64,000 nt of DNA, from positions 89,852,484 to 89,916,483 of the forward strand of contig CM039463.1 in assembly GCA_022414725.1 (NCBI GenBank), given 5' to 3'. Made by a program: the position numbers and the translations under genes. Positions within the stretch are counted from its first letter, which is position 1, and the number at the start of each line of letters is the position of its first letter. The notes below the pieces were generated by a model. It saw nothing but the letters and a program-made list of their open reading frames with translations. It did no database searches and had not been told where the DNA came from. Below, piece after piece: positions 10,301 to 22,300 of the stretch. This DNA is from Microglena sp. YARC. Taxonomy: Eukaryota; Chlorophyta; Chlorophyceae; Chlamydomonadales; Chlamydomonadaceae.

Positions 10301-13300
10301 ACATACTTCATCACATACAAATCATACACCTACATCATCACATACCAATCATACACATACACCATCACATACAAATCATACACAAACATCACCAAATATA
10401 AATCACACACATACTTCATCACATACAAATCATACACCTACATCATCACATACCAATCATACACATACACCATCACATACAAATCATACACAAACATCAC
10501 CAAATACAAATCACACACATACTTCATCACATACAAATCATACACCTACATCATCACATACCAATCATACACATACACCACCAAATACAAATCACACACA
10601 TACTTCATCACATACAAATCATACACCTACATCATCACATACCAATCATACACATACACCATCACATACAAATCATACACAAACATCACCAAATATAAAT
10701 CACACACATACTTCATCACATACAAATCATACACCTACATCATCACATACCAATCATACACATACACCATCACATACAAATCATACACAAACATCACCAA
10801 ATACAAATCACACACATACTTCATCACATACAAATCATACACCTACATCATCACATACAAATCATACACCTCCACTTACATCACCACATACCAATCATAT
10901 ACATACATCATCACATACAAGTCATACGCCTTCACATACATCATCACATACACATACACATACATCATAACATACAAATCATACACCTGCATGATCACAT
11001 GGAAATCATACACCCTCACATAACTCATAACATACAAATCATACACATACATCATCACATACAAATCATACATCTACATAATCACATACAAATCATAAAC
11101 ATGCACATACAAATCATTAACATGCACATACATCATAAACATACAAATCCCCCCCCCCCCCCCCCCCCCCCCTTCCACAAACACACACCCCACTGGACAC
11201 CCACCCTACCCACTGCTTCTTTGGGGGGCGACGCATAGCAGCTTCTAGGCAGCTCCATTCCCCCGCCCTCGGTCCAAACCTGAAGCTAGCAACTGTATTT
11301 CAAGGCTGACCGGACGGGCATTCTTATGCAGCTGAGAGCTGTTGGCTTGACCCAGTGGCTGGCTAATGGAGCTGGTTGGGAGCCCCCATGCGTAGCCAAA
11401 AAAAGAAACACTGATTCTACCCCCCACCCCAAACATACCGAGAGGACTCCCTGCTGGACCATGACCTTGCCCCCGCCATGAGCCTCCTCCGCCGGTTGGA
11501 ATATGAGTCTGACTGTCCCTTGCAGCTCACCATGCTCCATCTCCACTTGCTTGAGTAGCCGCGCAGCACCCAGCAGCATGGCGGAGTGACAGTCGTGACC
11601 TGTATAGGATTGGGAACTTGAACTTGAACTTCACACAGCACCCAGCAGCATGGCGCAGTGACAGTCATGACCTGTAGTAGACTGGGAACTTGAATGTGAA
11701 CTTGAACTTCACACAGCACCCAGCAGCATGGTGCAGTGACAGTCGTGACCTGTAGTAGATTGGGAACTTGAATTTGAACTTAAATTTCACACAGCACCCA
11801 GCAGCATGGCGCAGTGACAGTCGTGACCTGTACATGATTGATAGCTTGAATTTTAACTTTGATTTGAACAGCGCTCCATCTCCACTTGTTTGAGTAACCG
11901 CACAGCACCCAGCAGCATGGCGCAGTGACAGGCGTGACCTACACAGGATTGAGAATAAATAAATAGTCCGCCTTATGACGATGCACGAGGTTGTGAGGGC
12001 CAGCCTGTTTTCTTGCACTGGGGCCAACCATAGTCATGACCTGAACAGGATTGAGAACTTGAACTTGGAATTTAATTTGAACATGAACTTGAACTTCCAG
12101 AGGCCTATCTGGGGCTAGAACTTGAACTTGAACTTGGTTACATGGCTCTAGCCTGATAAGGATGCTCACCATCTTTAGCTGTCATCTTCAAGATGCCCTA
12201 GGATCAGGTTTGGCTGACTAGCCAGTCTTGGGAGCTGCCTAGAAGCTGCGATTTGTAACTAAAAAATAAAAGCACAGCCTTCAACCTGCCCGTCCCTAAA
12301 GTGCCAGCAGCAGCGCCAGAACAGAACTCCCCACATGCATCATTAGGGTATCAGCAAATCAGCAGGAACAACAGGTTTATCGAGAGTTCCATCGGCACTG
12401 CACATACCTCTGTATACATAATGCTTATGAATGCATTATGTGTAAACATATAAAATGATGTAAACACATATATAATAATGTATACACATACCCGTATACA
12501 ATTATGCACATATGCATACATAGTAATTGTGCACGCACAATGTATGTCCGCATGGGTATGCATAATGTATACACATATAATAATGTACTAACACATATAT
12601 AATTATGCATACCCATGAGTATACATAGTTCATGTGTATGCATGATGGAGAATCCTTGTGAAAGCAAATGGCATTAAAAGCAAGATATAACTCACCACAT
12701 GCATGCATGCAGCCTTCATGATTGCTGCAGTATGGTAAGTCCGTCAATTCAGTAATGGGGAGTGCGTCCTGCATATGAAAGGCCACAAAGTCACAACAAT
12801 AGCGAGTTTTAACATTTACACATGTGGCCCAAGTGAGCACGTAACTTGGTGACAGGCGATAACCACTGTTCTTGCATGGCACGTTAAGCTGCTGGCATGT
12901 CTGGTTAATGTCTAAGGGTTGGAAGGGCTACACATTCACAACGACCAGTTAGAGCAACCGTTTTTTTGCGGGGTGGGGGGGGGGGGGGATACGCATAGCA
13001 GCTTCTAGAAAGCTCCAGCTCCAGCTCCAGCTCTTTTCCATGTCCTTTGGCCAAACCTGAAGCTAGCTAGTGTGCCTGAAGCTGACGTGGCAGGAATTCC
13101 AACGCTGCTGAAAGCATTGGGCTTCACCCAAGGGCTACTAATGGAGCTGACCGGAAGCTGCCATGTGTAGCCCCCAAAAGAAACAGTGGCTGTATCCATT
13201 ACCATATCTGCTCTCAAAGCGATGACTGGCCCCTTCCCATTGCCAAGCTGGGCCACAACTCCTGTATTGGCCACGGGGTACTGGTACTCGATGCCAAGGG

Positions 13301-16300
13301 AATCCAAGGTCTGTGTAGGAGGGGGTTATGAGGATAAGGATAAGGATGAGGAGGATGAGGAGGTGGATGACGGTGAGGGGGATGACGATGAGGAGGATGA
13401 GGAGGTGGATGAGGGTGAGGGGGATGACGATGAGGAGGATGAGGAAGTGGATGAGGGTGAGGGAGATGACGATGAGGAGGATGAGGAGGTGGATGAGGGT
13501 GAGGGGGATGACGATGAGGAGGATGAGGATGTGGATGAGGGTGAGGGGGATGACGATGAGGAGGATGAGGAGGTGGATGAGGTTGAGGGGGATGATGATG
13601 AGGAGGATGAGGATGAGGAGGATGAGGAGGTGGATGAGGGTGAGGGGGATGACGATGAGGAGGATCAGGATGTGGATGAGGGTGAGGAGGATGACGATGA
13701 GGAGGATGAGGAGGTGGATGAGGGTGAGGGGGATGACGATGAGGAGGATGAGGAGGTGGATGAGGGTGAGGGGGATGACGATGAGGAGGATGAGGATGTG
13801 GATGAGGTTGAGGGGGATGACGATGAGGAGGATGAGGAGGTGGATGAGGGTGAGGTGGATGACGATGAGGAGGATGAGGAGGTGGAGGATGAGGAGGTGG
13901 ATAAGGGTGAGGGGGATGACGATGAGCAGGATGAGGAGGTGGATGAGGGTGAGTGGGATGACGATGAGGAGGATGAGGAGGTGGATGAGGGTGAGGGGGA
14001 TGACGATAAGGAGGATGAGGAGGTGGATGAGGGTGAGGTGGATGAGGGTGAGGGGGATGACGATGAGGAGGATGAGGAGGTGGGAGGTGATGACGAGGGT
14101 GACGATGATGGATGAGGAGGTGGATTGACGATGACGATGAGGAGGTGGATGAGGGTGAGGGGATGACGGATGACGGGGATGACGATGAGGAGGATGAGGA
14201 GGTGGATGAGGGTGAGGGGGATGACAGGAGGATGAGGAGATGAGGATGACGATAGGATGAGGAGGTGGATGAGGGTGAGGGGGATGAACGATGAGGAGGA
14301 TGAGGAGATGAGGGTGAGGGGGATGACGATGATGAGGAGGTGGATGAGGGTGAGGGATGACGGATGACGATGAGGAGGATGAGGAGGTGGATGAGGGTGA
14401 GGGGGATGACGATGAGGAGGATGAGGAGGTGGATGAGGGTGAGGGGGATGAATGAGGAGGATGAGGAGGTGGATGAGGGTGAGGGGGATGACGATGAGGA
14501 GGTGGATGAGGGTGAGGGGGATGACGATGAGGAGGATGAGGAGGTGGATGAGGGTTGATGACGATGAGGAGGATGAGGAGGTGGATGAGGGTGAGGGGGA
14601 TGACGATGAGGAGGATGAGGAGGTGGGAGATGAGGGTGAGGGGGATGACGATGAGGAGGATGAGGAGGTGGATGAGGGTGAGGGGGATGACGATGAGGAG
14701 GATGAGGAGGTGGATGAGGGTGAGGGGGATGACGATGAGGAGGATGAGGAGGTGGATGAGGGTGAGGGGGATGACGATGAGGAGGATGAGGAGGTGGATG
14801 AGGGTGAGGGGGGATGACGATGAGGAGGATGAGGAGGTGGATGAGGGTGAGGGGGATGACGATGAGGAGGATGAGGAGGTGGATGAGGGTGAGGGGGATG
14901 ACGATGAGGAGGATGAGGAGGTGGATGAGGGTGAGGGGGATGACGATGAGGAGGATGAGGAGGTGGATGAGGGTGAGGGGATGACGATGAGGAGGATGAG
15001 GAGGTGGATGAGGGTGAGGGGGATGACGATGAGGAGGATGAGGAGGTGGATGAGGGTGAGGGGGATGACGATGAGGAGGATGAGGAGGTGGATGAGGGTG
15101 AGGGGGATGACGATGAGGAGGATGAGGAGGTGGATGAGGGTGAGGGGGATGACGATGAGGAGGATGAGGAGGTGGATGAGGGTGAGGGGGATGACGATGA
15201 GGAGGATGAGGAGGTGGATGAGGGTGAGGGGGATGACGATGAGGAGGATGAGGAGGTGGATGAGGGTGAGGGGGATGACGATGAGGAGGATGAGGAGGTG
15301 AGGAGGATGAGGGTGAGGGGGATGACGATGAGGAGGATGAGGAGGTGGATGAGGGTGAGGGGGATGACGATGAGGAGGATGAGGAGGTGGATGAGGGTGA
15401 GGGGGATGACGATGAGATGAGGAGGATGAGGAGGATGAGGAGGTGGATGAGGGTGAGGGGGATGACGATGAGGAGGATGAGGAGGTGGATGAGGGTGAGG
15501 GGGATGACGATGAGGAGGATGAGGAGGTGGATGAGGGTGAGGGGGATGACGATGAGGAGGATGAGGAGGTGGATGAGGGTGAGGGGGATGACGATGAGGA
15601 GGATGAGGAGGTGGATGAGGGTGAGGGGGATGACGATGAGGAGGATGAGGAGGTGGATGAGGGTGAGGGGGATGACGATGAGGAGGATGAGGAGGTGGAT
15701 GAGGGTGAGGGGGATGACGATGAGGAGGATGAGGAGGTGGATGAGGGTGAGGGGGATGACGATGAGGAGGATGAGGAGGTGGATGAGGGGTGAGGGGGAT
15801 GACGATGAGGAGGATGAGGAGGTGGATGAGGGTGAGGGGGATGACGATGAGGAGGATGAGGAGGTGGATGAGGGTGAGGGGGATGACGATGAGGAGGATG
15901 AGGAGGTGGATGAGGGTGAGGGGGGGATGACGATGAGGAGGATGAGGAGGTGGATGAGGGTGAGGGGGATGACGATGAGGAGGATGAGGAGGTGGGATGA
16001 GGGTGAGGGGGATGACGATGAGGAGGATGAGGAGGTGGATGAGGGTGAGGGGGATGACGATGAGGAGGATGAGGAGGTGGATGAGGGTGAGGGGGATGAC
16101 GGATGAGGAGGATGAGGAGGTGGATGAGGGTGAGGGGGATGACGATGAGGAGGATGAGGAGGTGGATGAGGGATGAGGGGGATGACGATGAGGAGGATGA
16201 GGAGGTGGATGAGGGTGAGGGGATGACGATGAGGAGGATGAGGAGGTGGATGAGGGTGAGGGGGATGACGATGAGGAGGATGAGGAGGTGGATGAGGGTG

Positions 16301-19300
16301 AGGGGGATGACGATGAGGAGGATGAGGAGGTGGATGAGGGTGAGGGGGATGACGATGAGGAGGATGAGGAGGTGGATGAGGGTGAGGGGGATGACGATGA
16401 GGAGGATGAGGAGGTGGATGAGGGTGAGGGATGACGATGAGGAGGATGAGGAGGTGGATGAGGGTGAGGGGGATGACGATGAGGAGGATGAGGAGGATGA
16501 GGGTGAGGGGGATGACGATGATGAGGATGACGATGAGGATGAGGTGGATGAGGGTGAGGGGATGACGATGAGGAGGATGAGGAGGTGGATGAGGGTGAGG
16601 GGGATGACGATGAGGAGGATGAGGAGGTGGATGAGGGTGAGGGGGATGACGATGAGGAGGATGAGGAGGTGGATGAGGGTGAGGGGGATGACGATGAGGA
16701 GGATGAGGAGGTGGATGAGGGTGAGGGGGATGACGATGAGGAGGATGAGGAGGTGGATGAGGGTGAGGGGGATGACGATGAGGAGGATGAGGAGGTGGAT
16801 GAGGGTGAGGGGGATGACGATGAGGAGGATGAGGAGGTGGATGAGGGTGAGGGGGATGACGATGAGGAGGATGAGGAGGTGGATGAGGGTGAGGGGGATG
16901 ACATGAGGAGGATGAGGAGGTGGATGAGGGTGAGGGGGATGACGATGAGGAGGATGAGGAGGTGGATGAGGGTGAGGGGGATGACGATGAGATGAGGATG
17001 AGGAGGTGGATGAGGGTGAGGGGGATGACGATGAGGAGGATGAGGAGGTGGAATGAGGGTGAGGGGGATGACGATGAGGAGGATGAGGAGGTGGATGAGG
17101 GTGAGGGGGATGACGATGAGGAGGATGAGGAGGTGGATGAGGGTGAGGGGGATGACGATGAGGAGGATGAGGGAGGTGGATGAGGGTGAGGGGGATGACG
17201 ATGAGGAGGATGAGGAGGTGGATGAGGGTGAGGGGGATGACGATGAGGAGGATGAGGAGGTGAGGAGGATGAGGGTGAGGGGAGGACGATGAGGAGGATG
17301 AGGAGGTGGATGAGGGTGAGGGGGATGACGATGAGGAGGGATGAGGAGGTGGATGAGGGTGAGGGGATGACGATGAGGGAGGGATGAGGAGGTGGATGAG
17401 GGTGAGGGGGATGACGATGAGGAGGATGAGGAGGTGGATGAGGGTGAGGGGGATGACGATGAGGAGGATGACGAGGTGGATGAGGGTGAGGGGGATGACG
17501 ATGAGGAGGATGAGGAGGTGGATGAGGGTGAGGGGATGAGGATGAGGAGGATGAGGAGGTGGATGAGGGTGAGGGGGATGACGATGAGGAGGATGAGGAG
17601 GTGGATGAGGGTGAGGGGGATGACGATGAGGAGGATGAGGAGGTGGATGAGGGTGAGGGGGATGACGATGAGGAGGTTGAGGAGGTGGATGAGGGTGAGG
17701 GGGATGACGATGAGGAGGATGAGGATGAGGAAGATGAGGAGGCGGATAAGGGTGAGGGGGATTACGATGAGGAGGATGAGGAGGTGGATGAGGGTGAGGG
17801 TGAGGACGATGAGGAGGATGAGGAGGTGGATGAGGGTGAGGGGGATGACGATGAGGAGGATGAGGAGGTGGATGAGGGTGAGGGGGATGAGGATGTGGAG
17901 GATGAGGAGGTGGATGAGGGTCAGGGGGATGACGATGATGAGGATGAGGAGGTGGATGAGGGTGAGGGGGATGACGATGAGGAGGATGAGGAGGTGGATG
18001 AGGGTGAGGGGGATGACGATGAGGAGGATGAGGAGGTGGATGAGGGTGAGGGGAATGACGATGTGGAGGATGACGATGAGGAGGATGAGGAGGTGGATTA
18101 GGGTGAGGGGGATGACGATGAGGAGGATGAGGAGGTGGATGAGGGTGAGGGGGATGACGATTAGGAGGATGAGGATGTGGATGAGGGTGAGGGGGATGAC
18201 GATGAGGAGGATGAGGAGGTGGATGAGGGTGAGGGGGATGAGGATGAGGAGGATGAGGAGGTGGATGAGGTTGAGGGGGATGACGATGATGAGGATGAGG
18301 AGGTGGATGAGGGTAAGGGGGAGGACGATGAGGAGGATGAGGGTGAGGGGGAGGATGATGAGGAGGATGAGGAGGTGGATGAGGGTGAGGGGGATGATGA
18401 TGAGGAGGATGAGGAGGTGGATGAGGGTGAGGGGGATGACGATGTGGAGGATGACGATGAGGAGGATGAGGAGGTGGATGAGGGTGAGGGGGATGACGAT
18501 GAGGAGGATGAGGAGGTGGATGAGGGTGAGGGGGATGACGATGAGGAGGATGAGGAGGTGGATGAGGGTGAGGGGGAAGACGATGAGAAGGATGAGGATG
18601 TGGATGAGGGTGAGGGGGATGAGGATGTGGAGGATGAGGAGGTGGATGAGGACGAGGGGGATGACGATGAGGAGGATGAGGAGGTGGATGAGGGTGAGGG
18701 GGATGACGATGAGGAGGATGAGGAGGTGGATGAGGGTGAGGGGGATGACGATGAGGAGGTTAAGGAGGTGGATGAGGGTGAGGGGGATGACGATGAGGAG
18801 GATGAGGATGAGGAAGATGAGGAGGTGGATGAGGGTGAGAGGGATGACGATGAGGAGGATGAGGAGGTGGATGAGGTTGAGAGGGATGACAATGAGGAGG
18901 ATGACGATGAGGAGGATGAGGAGGTGGATGAGGGTGAGGGGGATGACGATGAGGAGGATGAGGAGGTGGATGAGGGTGAGGGGGATGACGATGAGGAGGT
19001 TGAGGAGGTGGATGAGGGTGAGGGGGATGACGATGAGCAGGATGAGGAGGTGGATGAGGGTGAGGGGGAGGACGATGAGGAGGATGAGGAGGTGGATGAG
19101 GGTGAGGGGGATGACGATGAGGAGGTTAAGGAGGTGGATGAGGGTGAGGGGGATGACGATGAGGAGGATGAGGATGAGGAAGATGAGGAGGTGGATGAGG
19201 GTGAGAGGGATGACGATGAGGAGGATGAGGAGGTGGATGAGGTTGAGAGGGATGACAATGAGGAGGATGACAATGAGGAGGATGAGGAGGTGGATAAGGG

Positions 19301-22300
19301 TGAGGGGGATGACGATGAGGAGGATGAGGAGGTGGATGAGGGTGAGGGGGATGACGATGAGGAGGATGAGGAGGTGGATGAGGGTGAGGGGGATGACGAT
19401 GAGGAGGATGAGGAGGTGAATGAGGGTGAGGGGGATGACGATGAGGAGGATGAGGATGTGCATGAGGGTGAGGGGGATGACGATGAGGAGGATGAGGAGG
19501 TGGATGAGGGTTAGGGGGATGACGATGAGGAGGACGAGGAGGTGGATGAGGGTGAGGGGGATGACGATGAGGAGGATGAGGAGGTGGATGAGGGTGGGAT
19601 GACGATATGTAGGATGAGGAGGTGGATGAGGGTGAGGGGGATGACGATGAGGAGGATGAGGAGGTGGATGAGGGTGAGGGGGATGACGATGAGGAGGATG
19701 AGGAGGTGGATGAGGGTGAGGGGGATGACGATGAGGAGGATGAGGAGGTGGATGAGGGTGAGGGGGATGACGATGAGGAGGATGAGGATGAGGAAGATGA
19801 GGAGGTGGATGAGGGTTAGGGGGATTACGATGAGGAGGATGAGGAGGTGGATGAGGTTGAGAGGGATGACGATGAGGAGGATGAGGATGTGGATGAGGGT
19901 GAGGGGGATGACGATGAGGAGGATGAGGAGGTGGATGAGGGTGAGGGGGATGAGGATGAGGAGGATGAGGAGGTGGATGAGGGTGAGGGGGATGACGATG
20001 AGGAGGATGAGGAGGTGGATGAGGGTGAGGGGGATGACGATGAGGAGGATGAGGAGGTGGATGAGGGTGAGGGGGATGACGATGAGGAGGTTGAGGAGGT
20101 GGATGAGGGTGAGGGGGATGACGATGAGGAGGATGAGGATGAGGAAGATGAGGAGGTGGATGAGGGTGAGGGGGATTACGATGAGGAGGATGAGGAGGTG
20201 GATGAGGGTGAGGGTGAGGACGATGAGGAGGATGAGGAGGTGGATGAGGGTGAGGGGGATGACGATGAGGAGGATGAGGAGGTGGATGATGGGTGAGGGG
20301 GATGAGGATGAGGAGGATGAGGAGGTGGATGAGGTGAGGGATGACGATGAGAGGATGAGGAGGTGGATGAGGGTGAGGGGGATGACGATGAGGAGGATGA
20401 GGAGGTGGATGAGGGTGAGGGGGATGACGATGAGGAGGATGAGGAGGTGGATGAGGGTGAGGGGACGATGGAGGATGACGATGAGGAGGATGGAGGTGGA
20501 TGAGGGTGAGGGGGATGACGATGAGGAGGATGAGGAGGTGGATGAGGGTGAGGGGGATGACGATTGTGGAGGATGAGGATGTGGATGAGGGTGAGGGGAT
20601 GACGATGAGGAGGGATGAGGAGGTGGATGAGGGGTGAGGGGGATGAGGAGACGATGAGGACGGATGAGGAGGTGGATGAGGGTGAGGGGGATGACGAGGA
20701 GATGAGGAGGTGGATGAGGATGAGGGGGAGGACGATGAGGAGGATGAGGAGGTGGATGAGGGTGAGGGGGATGACGATGAGGAGGATGAGGAGGTGGATG
20801 AGGGTGAGGGGGATGACGATGGGAGGATGACGATGAGAGAGGATGAGGAGGTGGATGAGGGTGAGGGGGATGACGATGAGGAGGATGAGGAGGTGGATGA
20901 GGGTGAGGGGGATGACGATGAGGAGGATGAGGAGGATGGACATGAGAGGTGAGGGGGAAGACGATGAGGAGGATGAGGAGGTGGATGAGGGTGGAGGGGA
21001 TGACGATGAGGAGGATGAGGAGGTGGATGAGGACGGGTGAGGGGGATGACGATGAGGAGGATGAGGAGGTGGATGAGGGTGAGGGGGATGACGATGAGGA
21101 GGATGAGGAGGTGGATGGGTGAGGGGGAATGACGATGAGGAGGATGAGGAGGTGGATGAGGGTGAGGGGGATGACGATGAGGAGGATGAGGAGGTGGATG
21201 AGGGTGAGGGGGATGACGATGAGGAGGATGAGGAGGTGGATGAGGGTGAGGGGGATGACGATGAGGAGGATGAGGAGGTGGATGAGGGTGAGGGGGATGA
21301 GGATGAGGAGGATGAGGAGGTGGATGAGGGTGAGGGGGATGACGATGAGGAGGATGAGGAGGTGGATGAGGGTGAGGGGGGATGACGATGAGGAGGATGA
21401 GGAGGTGGATGAGGGTGAGGGGGATGAGGTGATGAGGAGGATGAGGAGGTGGATGAGGGTGAGGGGGATGACGATGAGGAGGATGAGGAGGTGGATGAGG
21501 GTGAGGGGGATGACGATGAGGAGGATGAGGAGGTGGATGAGGGTGAGGGGGAGGACGATGAGGAGGATGAGGAGGTGGATGAGGTTGAGGGGGATGACGA
21601 TGAGGAGGTTGAGGAGGTGGATGAGGGTGAGGGGGATGACGATGAGGAGGATGAGGATGAGGAAGATGAGGAGGTGGATGAGGGTTAGGGGGATTACAAT
21701 GAGGAGGATGAGGATGAGGAGGATGAGGTTGAGAGGGATGACAATAAGGAGGATGACGATGTGGAGGATGAGGGTGAGGGGGATGACGATGAGGAGGATG
21801 AGGAGGTGGATGTGGGTGAGGGGGATGACGATGAGCAGGATGAGGAGGTGGATGAGGGTGAGGGGGAGAACGATGAGGCGGATGAGAAGGTGGATGAGGG
21901 TGAGGGGGATGACGATGAGGAGGTTGAGGAGGTGGATGAGGGTGAGGGGGATGACGATGAGGAGGATGAGGATGAGGAAGATGAGGAGGTGGATGAGGGT
22001 GAGGGGGTGGATGAGGAGGATGAGGGAGGTGGATGAGGTTGAGAGGGATGACAATGAGGAGGATGGACGATGAGGAGGATGTGGAGGTGGATGAGGGTGA
22101 GGGGATGACGATGAGGAGGATGAGGAGTGGATGAGGGTGAGGGGGATGACGATGAGAGGATGAGGAGGTGGATGAGGGTGGATGACGATGTGGAGGATGA
22201 GGAGGTGAATGAGGGTGAGGGGGATGACAATGAGGAGGATGAGGTTGTGCTGATGAGGGTGAGGGGGATGACGATGAGGAGGATGGAGGTGGATGAGTAT

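Noticed and set aside
10100..11148. CRISPR-like reading of the regular 30-bp repeat array
   Set aside because: There are no unique spacers of constant size, and the setting is an intron of a eukaryotic gene.
10042..11238. His/Ile-rich ORFs of the 10.1-11.1 kb minisatellite
   Set aside because: They result from the 30-bp unit; no start context, no splice partner and no similarity known to me.
13186..14115. 309-codon acidic ORF ([14 protein letters not shown] repeats) on the plus strand, and similar ones up to 675 codons to 20.3 kb
   Set aside because: Frames are open only because the 42-bp unit is a multiple of three and lacks stops. They overlap exon 13203-13310 of a conserved gene on the other strand.
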